A DNA stretch of 37,165 bases from positions 1 to 37,165 of the forward strand of contig CAJVPJ010000181.1 in the NCBI GenBank assembly GCA_910592205.1. Reading direction: 5' to 3'. The position numbers and the translations under genes were made by a program. The notes beneath the pieces are model-generated. The model did not search any database. It had not been told where the DNA came from and was given only the letters and a program-made list of their open reading frames with translations. The stretch is from Paraglomus occultum. Taxonomy: Eukaryota > Glomeromycota > Glomeromycetes > Paraglomerales > Paraglomeraceae. Every line of letters begins with the position of its first letter. Position 1 is the stretch's first letter. Of this stretch, positions 12,695 through 23,756 are shown one piece after another.

Positions 12695-12774
12695 TTCAAT
12701 AAGTATATAAAAACAGCTCTAGCGGTCCACCGTAGCTGTGTCAATAAAGGACCACGAAATCAATAAGTATATAA
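12695..12774 (+). promoter_or_regulatory. Duplicated TATA-like element
   Basis: The string CAATAAGTATATAAAA occurs twice, near 12697 and 12759, each containing TATATAAAA. They lie about 250-330 bp upstream of the ATG at 13027 and are followed by an imperfect direct repeat of GTCACAC(G/A)AGTTTTCATTAT around 12778-12820. One of them could be the core promoter of the gene at 13027, leaving a long AT-rich leader. This is positional inference. Confidence 0.4.
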
Positions 12775-13026
12775 AAGTCACACGAGTTTTCATTATCAGT
12801 CACACAAGTTTTCATTATATTAGCCACACCAATTTTCTACGAGGTGCATTCAATACAAACCTTGAATTTTGCAATTTAGGAACAGATGTCGCCGATCAAA
12901 ATTTTTTTGTTAAATACCTCCACTTGCCAACGAAAGTTGATAATAAATTAATTATTACGAAAAATTATTTTTCTCAAACCACCTATCAAGTTTTTTTTTC
13001 AACCTCAATCAGTTAATGATACAAAA

Positions 13027-13595
13027 ATGCCATCTATCAGTAGTTTAGTAATAATATTTTTGATCGCTGCTGCCATGTTCATCGAAATTTATGCAATGCC
13101 GACCAAAAGTTTAGATTGTTGCTATGAAAAATTGGATATTTCGTAAGTAATATAACAAAGGTTGATGGATATGACGGTCACTTAATACTGTATTGTCAGC
13201 ATCGCTAATGTCTACGGGGATTGAGGCACAAGTTAATTAATTAATCAATTTTCGATATTACGCTTACATGGTTTTTTTTTAATACCAACAGCTCCGCTCC
13301 ACAAAGAACACATGACAAGAAAATTTCGGACAATACGTCTGCAACTGTCTCGGATTTACTACAAACGACAAAAAATTTAAGCCCGTTTCTGAAGGCCGTA
13401 ATCATTATAGTTGGACTTTTTACTATTTTGATTCTATATTGTTTGGCTTGTTCAATTTGCAATATTTGTACCAGACCATCGGAAATTGCCAACTCGACTT
13501 CTCACAACAACTGTATTATATGTAGCCATATTATTGTGGAGTCGAGGGAATACGATAACACCAGTGTTGCAGCTGATCAAGAGTCAGACAATTAA
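13027..13595 (+). CDS. Small single-pass membrane protein with signal peptide and Cys-rich tail
   Basis: Two exons (13027-13142, 13292-13595) are joined by a 149-nt intron with a GTAAGT donor and an AACAG acceptor, phase 2, giving 139 aa. Residues 1-23 form a classic signal peptide (SLVIIFLIAAAMF core, IYA end). A short Ser/Thr/Lys-rich ectodomain follows, with a CC pair and an N-T-S sequon at 53-55. A transmembrane helix spans about 74-94 (AVIIIVGLFTILILY), and its end carries Cys89, 92, 95 and 98 in a CxxCxxCxxC pattern. The polar tail has another CxxC (113-116) and ends acidic (DQESDN). This predicts a type I membrane protein; the juxtamembrane cysteines may be palmitoylated or bind metal. 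The family is not recognised. Layout, size and phase-2 intron after the signal-peptide exon resemble the genes at 19753 and 29651, though no sequence similarity was seen. AATAAA-like signals follow near 13709. Confidence 0.8.
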
Positions 13596-14401
13596 CAGGG
13601 AAACTGTATCAGCAAGAAAGTGGGATGTCTTTGAGACAAAATTTATGATGACTATGCATAATACAAAATTTTAATTAAGTTTTTTGCACTGTTTTAATTA
13701 AATTTTTGTAATAAATAAGCATTTATACAGCAATTATAATTTTATAATGACCACTACATTGGTTAATATAACAAAGTAAAATTTTTAAACATTTATGCTT
13801 TTTAATTTATCAATAACGTTAAGTTAATAATTTGGTAGATTAGATATTACCTGTTATTTTAACTAATGGCTAAAGAAGCAACATAATTGAAAAAAAAAAT
13901 TACCGAAATTTATTCTTGTTAAAAAATAATTTTAGTAATCCAACTAATAGCCAACAAGTTACCTGACAATAAAGTCACAAGCTGGTATTTAAATCCCTAT
14001 TTAACATTAAATTGCTTGTTCAGATAATATTGTCCATTAGAGCAAAAACTATATAATATGAGATAACTTAGACAAAGGAAACATTTAATCAAAGGAGACT
14101 AATGTGGTTGGAAAATGAACTAATTTAGCTAATTTATATCTGCTGCATATAACGGTTGACGAACCCAATGATATTGGCAAAAATCTGCATGAAATTTGCA
14201 ATAATTAAACCGCACAACCATCAAAAGTCTAAACCGACCAAATAATTCAAAGAAAGTTTCTAACGTTTAAAAATAAATTTAACAACTCTTTGGTACAAAG
14301 AAAGCTCGACGACGTTAGCCTGGGAAAAACATCATTGAGTTTCCGCAGTGGAGAACTTTTACAACTTCTCAGTCCGGAACTTCACGATGACGGCGCATTG
14401 T
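13596..14401. other. AT-rich intergenic, nothing supported
   Basis: The sequence downstream of the membrane-protein gene is dominated by short A/T runs. No open frame, splice-linked exon or repeat was identified. Confidence 0.5.
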
Positions 14402-14545
14402 TGTGAGTGTGGCAAACTTGTCGGAAACGAGTGTATCGTAATAATCCATAAAGAATACATCAAGTGCGGGCCCACTTGATGTATTCTTTTTGGGTTATAC
14501 GACACACTTACGAAAACAACTAGTTTACAAACTCAAAAATAGGAC
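14402..14545. repeat. Long inverted repeat (foldback) with 17-bp perfect core
   Basis: The arms AAAGAATACATCAAGTG (14450-14466) and its exact complement (14473-14489) flank a 6-nt loop. Complementarity continues outward with a few mismatches and small bulges (left GTGTATCGTAATAATCC against right GGGTTATACGACACAC). It continues more weakly to about 14402 and 14545 (left TGTGAGTGTGGCAAACTT against right AGTTTACAAACTCAAA). A transcript would fold into a hairpin with stems of roughly 65-70 bp. It could be a small foldback transposable element or a source of hairpin RNA; no target-site duplication was settled. Confidence 0.8.
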
Positions 14546-15282
14546 AGTTACTGTCTCTCAAGACAAGTCTAGAGCCGTCTGTTTCTTCCATTGCAAGCTC
14601 ACCTCTTATTTTTTAAGAGAGTTTCGGTTCGCTAAATGGCATAGCAGGCTGTATTTGGTATAATGACGTTGTGGCTGGAATTAATTCTTTGATACATTTT
14701 AGTCTACGCAGCATCCCATTCAAAAAAATAAATGGACAGTATATACTTTGTTAAAAATAATTTGAGTATCGACTTCTTTTGTGAGAGACACCTTTTACAA
14801 AACTCGAAAGGTTGTACAACTTAACATTGCATAATAAAAATATGCGGAAAAGACAACTGGAAACGGCTTATTTGTGGCGAGAATTAATGAAATTCGGACT
14901 TCATATTTCAAAGATTATAAAGGTGAATATACATGTGCATGAATTGTTACAATACAATAGTAGTGAATAGTAGATGTATCTTTAAAAAAGCGTGCCACAT
15001 AATGAGGAGAGAGATAAAAGACATAGTAATAATGAGGTTTTTTCACATCCGGAAAGCACTCACTGCTAGCTGATATCATTTACAAAGGGGAGAAAACCCG
15101 CCTGGTTTTGCATTTTCTCAACTATAACTAGGTCCGTCAGTTGAGACTATTTTTTTGACATATCGAAGAATCAGCCTGTATCGAAAGAAAAAAGAAAAAA
15201 ATCAAACTATCCACTAGTATACTAATGTTATTCAATATACGAAATTTATAATAAATCTATTCATCTTTGGGATAACAATTGA

Positions 15283-15457
15283 CGAGCGAAGAGTTTACGT
15301 GGACCGGAGTGGCTATACCGACAAATTTGTTTTATGATGGAAAAAAGAAGCAAAAACAGCCAGCGATTTACAATCTTGCGGAAGGTCGAAAGATAGATCA
15401 GGTAACTGGAAATACAGAAACCAAGGATCTGTACTCAGATAATATCCTTAAGTAATT
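15283..15457 (+). other. Isolated coding-like open frame
   Basis: A frame of about 57 codons without ATG reads like real protein: TSEEFTWTGVAIPTNLFYDG, a Lys/Gln-rich KKKQKQ, then PAIYNLAEGRKIDQ, and it ends DLYSDNILK and a stop. Composition is balanced, unlike the Phe/Ile-rich chance frames nearby. A GTAACT donor follows the codon CAG of KIDQ, so it may be an internal exon, and a TACTAAT branch-point-like string lies about 60 nt upstream. No partner exon or family was recognised; it may be a gene relic. Confidence 0.35.
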
Positions 15458-17349
15458 AGAAAAGGACAAAAATACATTGAATAAAGTTGATAAAGTTTAC
15501 GATATATAACAACGAATAAGTTCATGAAAGTTTAATCGTCATGATGATAAATGTATTTATTGCATATTAAATAATAATAATTGACCATTGGATAAATTGA
15601 CAGTGTTGTAGACGGTGAGTGTTCGATAAACGAAAAGGAAATACATTGAGGCCATTTGCTACTGGTATATCTACGGATCTGTAAACATAGCCGTAATTCG
15701 CGAGATTTTTAACGTAATGGTACAGTATTTATAGTTACATCATTAGAAAGAGAAATCTCATTGGTGCATGTTGGTTCTGAGCCACAGTTACCTGATTTGC
15801 CGCTATTCGATTCGAGATAACGAACAAGTCTTTCTCTGTATTAGCTAGCAAGCAGCTCCGCGAGTCTTTACGCAAGATGCGTTTAGTTTAAATCCAATTC
15901 ACTTGACATTTTTTTGATTCTTCTTTCGGGATTTCGCTAGGTCTGTGTATGTTATCGGAATTTAGCAACAACCCAGGCACCTTGTATGGTCGAGCTAAGT
16001 GGCAATGCTTAGTGAACGCCTGCGGTGGAGTTTACAGGATACCCTCTTTGATGCAGTTCATTCCGGTGGTGGATTGTTTGGCCCCTAGAATCTCACGTTT
16101 AAACTTTGTTATCGGTACTATGCTTATACCTATTGTTTGATTTCGCTAAAAGGTTAAGTTTCTAAACTTCAAAACATGACAAATTCGATACCTTCCTTTA
16201 TATGTTATCTATGCATGTTACACCCAATACTTACTTGTACTTATTGTCCGATTAGGCCAAGTTTTTTAACATCTCAATCCGTATGAAATATTTGATACTT
16301 TCCTTATACATCATGCTTGTTATTACCGCGTAGTAAAATTTCCCCTTCATCACTTGACGCACGATCTTAACCTGATACGTCGATTACACCATTTTTATTC
16401 GCCATTTGCGAATATTTTCCCCAGATTTAATATTTCGCACTAACCTTTAATTACCTTTTCTGGTAAGATTTTTGGAAATTTTATACGACCAATTTTATAT
16501 ACTGTTATTGTACCTTCGCCCCCGGAACCATGCATCTATTTATAAGAGATGAAACAAATGTGCCGCAGTATTTCATTTTTATCGACAGGCTCCAAAATAA
16601 ATTACAATTTTTCTCTTGATGAATGAAAGTAATCATAATGTAACGAATAATGATCGAAAACATTGACTGTGATCGTTATCATAATAATGATTAATTTTTT
16701 TCAATATTTAAGCCCCGTTTACCATTTTTTTTTTCTTCAATCTTTTCAAAATAATAAAAAAATCTCACTTTTCGTTTGCTTTCCTCTCGAAAATAATAAA
16801 ATAATAAAAACCCGATAGTATAGCCCAATAATAAAATCAATAGTCTCAATCTGGCGATTGCTTCGCACTTAAATTGCCGATCTATCATTAATTTTCCCAT
16901 ATGATTGTGGCACATCATAATATTAGTGTCACCTCTACGTCAGGTTGCCATACTACAGATCTTTCCTTTTTTAAAATAAACGTCAGAATAAATGTCAGAA
17001 TTACGTTAATCTACCGATAACGGCTACCCGTACTTTACTTTCAAAATAAAGTTATGTCATAATAAATTACATAAATCTGTTTATTATTATTATATATTTC
17101 TATTACCGATAATTACTGATAAACTGCCACATAATTTTCTTTAAAATAAGTTCGTCATAAATACGTTATTTTTTCTCATATTCTTTATTACTGGTGAACT
17201 ATCAAGTTATTCGACAAATTGTGCGCATACAGACAGAAACTACAAGTCGCATGGTTGAATCCTTCGTCAAAAACCACACATCAATCGTCAAATTGTGTGA
17301 TTAACAAAAACTTATTTGATAACTTAACTCATCAAGCAATAAATAACCA
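15458..17349. other. Intergenic, no supported gene
   Basis: The frame at 15949-16140 (plus) has balanced composition but no motif. From 16680 to 17180 the sequence is built of recurring AAAATAATAAAA and TCAAAATAA(A/G) strings, an A/T-rich repetitive texture without clear period. The minus frame at 16691-16918 is a by-product of this. Confidence 0.4.
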
Positions 17350-17560
17350 ATGGCGATAGTGAACAGTACATTGCTGTTTTATTCTGTTTATCGCTTAAAC
17401 CAAATTCTCTACAAGGATTCGTAGTAGCTACCACTAAATCGAAGGGCGCGGTTGTTAATTTTCACACGATCTGTCCGTACTTTAGCCCAAATTTGGTTGA
17501 CAAGTTGGTAGATGTGTGTGTCGCACCATAAACCGTCTTGAATAATTTAACTAACGTATT
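17350..17560. repeat. Dispersed direct repeat, copy 1 (partner 18840-19040)
   Basis: This segment matches 18840-19040 in the same orientation. Shared strings include TTTATCGCTTAA, CACACGATC(T/C)GTC and TTTGGTTGACAAGTTGG. Related short strings (CTAACGTATTC, TTTGCATCCCCG, TTCTTTCACAAT) recur at 17550-17760 and 19070-19160, so the duplicated tract probably runs on in broken form. No coding potential is visible in either copy. Confidence 0.7.
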
Positions 17561-18120
17561 CAGTATTCTTTCACAATTGTTTGTTAGTCAGGCGATATTT
17601 CCGCACAAACCAAAGGAATCGCTCGTTTTTCAGTTCTTCTCACTAACGTTTTCAGTAGCTCAAGCATATTCACAATAATATGTTTACTTATTTGCATCCC
17701 CGTACAAATATAAGGACTATTCGCTAACGTATTCTGTAACTGAAAGCATTCTTTCACAATGATATGTCAGATCAGGCGATGGTTTCTCACAATTGTATTT
17801 GTCTACAAGTATAGAAAGACAATTATTAAGCGTTCTGTAACTCAAAGCATTCTGTCAAAATAATAAAACCACTTCGGCTCAAAGTTTGGCCAATTTAAAC
17901 AAGATTAGATGTAGTTGTAAGACTAGTTGTTCAGCGGCTCGATGTGCTTGTCGCAAAGCTGCTGTCATTTGTAACTTAAACTGCCACCCTCATAATTGTC
18001 AATGCAGTAATGTTAATTAGTACATCGTTCTTTGTATCATAATATGTGCAGTAGAGTTAATGTTAACGTTAATAAAATAATTTTATAATGTTGTTACCTG
18101 ATTGTCTTTATGATTCCAAT

Positions 18121-18240
18121 CTGACATACATGTCCATTCGGAATGGACATAAATTCTCATCCGACATATGTTCATTCGGAATGGACACAAATTCCCATCC
18201 GACATATGTCTATTCCGAATGGACATAAATTCCAAACCGA
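18121..18240. repeat. 38-40 bp minisatellite with internal palindrome, 3 units
   Basis: Three head-to-tail units start at about 18121, 18162 and 18200. Each contains GACATATGT-like sequence, the near-palindrome TCCATTCGGAATGGA, and ACATAAATTCCCAT-like sequence. An inverted partial copy (GGATTTATGTCCAACCGACA) lies at about 18290-18310. The open frame 18168-18401 arises from the repeat and is not regarded as a gene. Confidence 0.85.
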
Positions 18241-18839
18241 CATACAACACTTCTCAACGAAAACCTGGTAGGCTGTTGTATGTCAATTTGGATTTATGTC
18301 CAACCGACAATCAGGTAATAGCGTTATTAAAGTATTTCATTGACATTACAACATTAACACTACTTGACATAAACAACCGCGTTTGTTATATGTTATTCTA
18401 ACGTCAGTAATTTTAACACAAATAATCAATAGTTGGTGGTTGTTACTTGTATTACGCCCTTATTTTATATCGTTGTATACACTTGAATCATATCTCATGA
18501 TACAATAATATTGCACGTAACTTTACTACGCTGTTGATCATTAACTTTATAGCTTTCGTTAATTCTCAAAAACCGCGTTCACATACGTAAAACATTAAAC
18601 GTTTATTTCAAAGACATTGTATGGCATGCATAACTGTTTATAAGGAATCGTATAAAACATCCGATCAAACAACATTTATTTTACAAAAACTGCACAACCT
18701 GAACCAGTGCCAAAGAAAAATATTTCAACTACTCACAAAAATGATTTATTTAATGAAATAATTGAAACATTCGATAAAGAGTATAGCGTATATTTGATCA
18801 CCAATCACTCGATTAAAACACATAGAATATAATCAACGA

Positions 18840-19040
18840 CGGTGAACGCTACTATTATTTCGTTTATCGCTTAACCAACTCCTCTATAAGAGATTGTAGC
18901 AGCCTCCACCAATCGAAAGCTTGAAAGCTTGCAAATTTGTTGATTTTTTACACGATCCGTCTGTATTTTACCAATTTTGGTTGACAAGTTGGGCAGATGG
19001 TATGTTACACCACCTTAAGCTTGGTCGAGTCTTAAATATC
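18840..19040. repeat. Dispersed direct repeat, copy 2 (partner 17350-17560)
   Basis: This is the second copy of the tract at 17350-17560, about 1.5 kb away in the same orientation. It differs by substitutions and small indels, including an extra GAAAGCTT duplication near 18920. The minisatellite sits between the two copies. Confidence 0.7.
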
Positions 19041-19242
19041 ATGAATCGGGTGGGAGAATTTTAGCTACCGCATTTAGTAACTCACTGATATGTCGATCAG
19101 CAATTGTATTTGCATCCCCGCATCGAGGGACTATCGCTAACATATTCAGTAGCATAAAGTATTCTTATGTCAATTTACTCACGTTTGCATTAAGAACAAC
19201 TTTGCTTCGGCTCAGAGCTTAGTCAATTTAACTGATTGTCTT

Positions 19243-19295
19243 TGCTATTCCAATCTGACATATGTCAGTTCGGATTGGACATAAATTCCCATCTG
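19243..19295. repeat. Single outlying minisatellite unit
   Basis: The string CTGACATATGTCAGTTCGGA and the following GGACATAAATTCCCATCTGAC reproduce the 18.1-kb minisatellite unit about 1 kb downstream. Its palindromic core is changed to TCAGTTCGGATTGGA. Confidence 0.7.
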
Positions 19296-19562
19296 ACGTA
19301 CAATATGCCCACGTAAACTTAGAGTTATTATTTATCAAAAACGACGGTTGTTGCCATGAGAACAGTAGGCCACAGCGCACTTGTCGGGTTTGCTTATACA
19401 CGCGCAAGAAAGAAGGGACGTCGATCATGCAATAAAAATATATGCATATACTTCTCATAAAGCTTGTCAAGAATGATAATGTAAATTCCGTAATAATAAT
19501 TTAATCATAATTAATTGAAAATTATCCCCAAATAGTTGAGGATATCTATATACCTCATCTAT

Positions 19563-19571
19563 ATTATTATT

Positions 19572-19618
<47 letters not shown>
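19563..19618. repeat. (TTG)n microsatellite
   Basis: A short ATT run passes into about 15 TTG triplets. The matching place in block II (near 29490) has only ATTGCTATTATTG, so the array expanded in block I, or contracted in block II, after duplication. It is outside any coding exon. Confidence 0.95.
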
Positions 19619-19752
19619 GGCGGTGTACCACTATTCACCCACCTAATAGTGATATTGCAGTGAATACCTACAATGATGGCATGAAGTTGCAATGGGGTGT
19701 TAATATCAACTTTTAAATATTACTTAAATACATTTCTTCTGTTCTCACCAAT

Positions 19753-21051
19753 TTATGCAATACCATCGACAAAAGCGGTCCATTTAATCAAGTAAAATAA
19801 TAAACCAGACAGTCCTCCGAGCCCGCCGATTATTTGAATTACAAGTATCTTGTTGGTTTTATCGACATCAGACGAAGGTACGTTTGTGCTAGAGAAAGTA
19901 GAAGACGGGTGTTAGCGCTTAATAACATCAATTAGTAGTTTAACATATTAAAGTGCATAATTTACCAACCTCGCGACGATCGTTGATGCCGTAGTATGCG
20001 AATGCCTGTGCGAAAAAAAAATTAGTTGTAACTTAAAGTAAATTAACTTGTTTGCAAACAATTCAATAAGTAGAGCTTACATTGGTTTCTTGGTTGATAA
20101 TGTAGTGGAATCAATTGGCGTGAATGTATTTGTTCGAGTCAAGCTAGTGGTGGAATAAAGATAACAGAAGAGAAAATATGTTAAAATTTAACATTAATAA
20201 TGTGAATGTGTGGTAAATAATGTGTTAACATCAAACAGTAGTTTAATATATTAAAGTGCTGTTCAAATGAATGATTACCAACCTTACGACTATCGTTGAG
20301 GTCGTAGTATGCGAATTTCTGTATAAAATAAAAGTGACGTAATGCATATTAAATTTACTTGTAGAATTTGTTTGTAATTACATCCACCGAGTATAGTGTC
20401 ACATTACTTACACTGGCTTTTTGCATAAAGATGTAGTTGAATATGGCATGAATGTACTTGTTCGAAACCTAGTTGAACCAGTGGTAGAATGAATATGACG
20501 GGAAGATGGAAATCTGCTGTATATTTATTAAATGTTTAAGACATAAGCATTTGATTCGTTAGCAATGTAACACATGCACGACTGTTGATAAGCATTAAAG
20601 GCAATAAGTCAGTACGTTAATTTGCACACTGTTTCTCAAAATGATCTCTAAATTTGTTCCATGGCAGTTACGATATTATTAACATCAAGTTTGTAGCCAG
20701 ATTAAAACAGTCTATTACCAATTTAGGCGCTTTTCTTGCATATTTTCTATTTCTTTTCTTACTTGAACCTTGAAAACGCGCCTAGTTTCATAATTTGCTG
20801 CAACAAAATTTGTGTTACATAAGTAGAACCTTAAAAGTTGAGGCTTACCTCCAAGTTCTGGTCGGAGATGGGTGCTTATCAAAAGCATATCTATTAAATA
20901 TTGATAAATGGCGTGTGAGACGGTATACATTAACGCAAGATGTAATGTTATTCTGAATGCTTGATACTTACGACGGAGGAACAGATAAAAGAATACGGAT
21001 GCCCGTAAGGATACAAAAACCGAAAAACTTGACAAAAGTTTGTTTACGCAT
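19753..21051 (-). CDS. Secreted/membrane Thr-rich modular protein, paralogue 1
   Basis: Seven exons on the minus strand (20972-21051, 20849-20890, 20412-20468, 20283-20318, 20081-20143, 19970-20005, 19753-19888) splice to 149 aa. Exon 1 encodes a signal peptide (MRKQTFVKFFGFCILTG start) and exon 2 a short SYAFDKHPSPTRTW. Exon pairs 3+4 and 5+6 each encode one Thr/Ser-rich module (RTNTFTPIDSTTLSTKKP then HSHTTASTIVA). Exon 7 encodes STNVPSSD, a transmembrane helix with a GGLGGLSGLL glycine run, and the tail KWTAFVDGIA. Every intron is GT-AG and phase 2, and every internal exon is a multiple of 3 nt. The donors after exons 4 and 6 read GTTGGT, which the reading frame requires. A type I surface protein or adhesin-like stalk is inferred; no known family is recognised. 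Exon 3 uses a shifted acceptor, losing three codons relative to paralogue 2. The large intron 2 might hide another exon. Confidence 0.8.
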
Positions 21052-21102
21052 TTTTTTTCTCAAGTTTTTTGTACAGGATTCTGTAATATGGAATCCGTAG
21101 TG

Positions 21103-21110
21103 TATTTATA
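21103..21110 (-). promoter_or_regulatory. TATA box of paralogue 1
   Basis: TATAAATA on the minus strand lies 52-59 nt upstream of the ATG. The same element at similar spacing precedes paralogue 2 and the orphan exon 1 at 26708, within flanks that otherwise vary, so it is probably the core promoter. Confidence 0.6.
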
Positions 21111-22640
21111 GTTTATTCTGATCATGTATTTGTGACCTTTATTAGGCGCAACGAAGGTGTTCTTTTACGTAGAACCTGTACTAGGTACATATTTGAGCCA
21201 ATAAGATCTATCCTGGCTAAATTATCGAAGAGAATAATCATTTGATGGGTACTTATTAGCGCAGCTACGGTGGGCCGGCACAGGTCTTTTCTTGTTCGGC
21301 CAAATCAGAAATATTATAATGCTAAAATAGAATTAAACGTTCGAAAAAAGTGACAGTACATTCTATACTTGACCTCCAGGTACAAACAGAAAAGTGTGAT
21401 ATTGTATTTGTGCTTATTTGGTAGAAAAATACTTCGATCGATCGCTAATAATAAACATGTTTAGTGACATGGTTATATAAATTTAGTAATATCTTAACAT
21501 GACGTAATCGAACATTTATCCGCCGCTTTACCCTGATCTATATAATACTATTTTAAGAGGCAAATAAAACACTTGATTATATAGTGTGGTATACACAGAC
21601 TCAAAACTAGTTAACAAGCAAAGCTGATTGTTCATAAGCTTTGGCAAATGAAGCGAAAAGATTTCATTTAATATTTGATAAATTATACATGTCACACTAG
21701 TATAAATAGGTAATTATTAAAAATGCCTGCTGGAAACTGGGGGAGAAGAATGCCGACCCCGTGGCACTAAACCCCGAAACCCAATAAGGGTTAAAGGCAG
21801 GTGGCGAATCAAGGGTAGGCCGAGGTGTTTATTTTTAGTCATAGACAATTACCGTAAACAAGGGCTTATTCATGAGATATTTGGTGCGTCTTGAAAATGC
21901 AAATGATCTGCAAATCGTCACGTAACGATAATTCACGTTATTTTTGTCAATGACATAATCACGAACATATCGATATATGACATTTATTGGCTGATAATAA
22001 AGTGGATAATGTGGGGGGTACGTGGTTAGCTATTTCACACGTTACAGGCCTTATTCGTAATCGCCACTTTTTCATTTCATGAGACCTTATGTCCTCTTTA
22101 ATGGTATCTCTTAGCGACTTTTGATTGCCAAATCTGATAAAAAGGACTTTTAATCTACAGACATCATTAATCGTGACATGACCATCTGCGCTCTGCAATT
22201 TTTTTGTCGCATTAAATTGTATACATATTCCGTACATATATTCTACTCAAATTAGTTATAACTTAGTCGCGTCACACAATTGTTCCGCCTTCATAATATT
22301 CTCTATTCTAATACAGGTAATCTTGAAACTAAATTGTACACTAAGACAAGCATCAGAGAACATGCGTGCGTATCAGCTTAGACCCAAATATGTATTATCA
22401 AAGAAATATTAATTTACAAAGCAACACAAGCTTGTACACAAAAAACTTGGTATACGTAATTAGTCTCGTCTTGCATTTTATGGTAATCACGCTGTTTACA
22501 GTATGTGCCGTACCCCAGTCCATTTATATGTAGAAAACAACAATACTCGAAATTGTTATTATTGTAACTAGAAATTTCTTATACGATTGTGCTGTAACGT
22601 CGATTTAATTAATTATAGAACATAGTACAAATGGCATTAT
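21111..22640. other. Non-coding part of block I
   Basis: 21111-21715 aligns with 30960-31360 with several indels. 21720-22640 has no counterpart in block II. The open frames at 21959-22237 (minus) and elsewhere carry no motif. No gene is supported. Confidence 0.45.
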
Positions 22641-23601
22641 GTACGTTTAAATAGCCGAAGTTCCCGGCCTTGTCAATTCTTTATTGTTTTACGTCTTCAA
22701 TGTCGTAATAAGGAAAAATTGAATGGTTCTAAATATATCATAACAGGTGGCTATCCCGGTTTTGTGGCGAGTTTTTCTTTGTAATATTAAACAATAAATA
22801 AAAATAGTTACTTATTCAAGCTAACATACACTTTTGTATGCCGCTATTGTACCCTTAACTTATATCTTGATCTTTGTTCTTAAATCACATGACAAATTAC
22901 GTTCTGCAACTGCTACAATACGAATTACTGATATTTGACTAAAGTATGGACCTTGTTGTGTGTATTTATTTTATTAGCTATTAAATGGTGGACTAGTCAA
23001 TATACAGACAATATTAATGAGTAGTATTTCTTCAGCATTCACTCTTTGTAAGGCGTGTCGTAACACTAATACTTGTAACACTAACTCGTTTCAGATTTGG
23101 TGGCCGCCGATCACCAATTTTTCGATCGGCCAGTTAACATTGCCATTTTAATCATTGTTTGCCATCGCCATTGTTTGTTCGAATCATTCAAGGGGGAAAG
23201 ATGTTAAGCATTTCTATCAAATAATATTATTGTTCATTCATGCACATATGTCATTCTCATTTAAGTAAGAATTAATTATACAAGGATTACAATATTAAAA
23301 ATAAGAGCCTTGCTTACTAGTCACAATGAAATAACTGACTAATTAAGAATGCTTGCGTCGCATTTAGAGCGGCAATATTTTTAGAAAAAGCGGCATACTG
23401 TATGTGTCTGTCATATGTGGTTTCCGAAAGAAGAAATTGTCTATGCGCATGGTGGAAAGGGAGGTGGGGGGGTAATAAAACCAGTAGTGGAAGTAATGGC
23501 GAACAATGGCGGAAGTAGTGGAAGTAATGGCGGTAGTAGTAGTGAAAGCAGTAGGAATGGCATTTTTCGTAGACATTTTTTACGACTGAACAATACATTT
23601 G

Positions 23602-23690
23602 TTTTTTCCTTTCTTTCCTTTCTTTCCTTTCTTTTCTTTATTTCCTTTATTTCCTTCTTTTTATACTTGATTCTTTCTTTTCCCTCTCTT
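23602..23690. repeat. Polypyrimidine tract, block I
   Basis: TTTCC/CTTT repeats, about 38 nt uninterrupted (23602-23639) and then broken by A residues. It is the short counterpart of 31689-31866. Just to its left both blocks share a Ser/Gly- or Thr-coding simple sequence (GGAAGTAGTG/GGCGGTAGTAG). The frames through these tracts on either strand are low-complexity and are not called genes. Confidence 0.85.
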
Positions 23691-23756
23691 GGCAGAGTAT
23701 TAATTAAATTTAATAATAGAATCTCTTATCTATTTATCCGATGGCAATACATCTAA

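Noticed and set aside
13241-13674. Minus frame 13241-13492 and plus frame 13486-13674
   Set aside because: Both overlap exon 2 of the membrane-protein gene in other frames; the spliced plus frame has a signal peptide, a TM helix and clean splice sites.
20540-20840. Extra exon within intron 2 of paralogue 1 (starting after TTGTTGCAG near 20801)
   Set aside because: In the required phase it meets TGA at once in both paralogues; exon 2 joins directly to exon 3 in frame in both copies.
20715-21035. 106-aa minus-strand frame across exons 1-2 of paralogue 1
   Set aside because: It reads through introns in a different frame from the signal-peptide exon and is not preserved in paralogue 2; the seven-exon model fits both copies.
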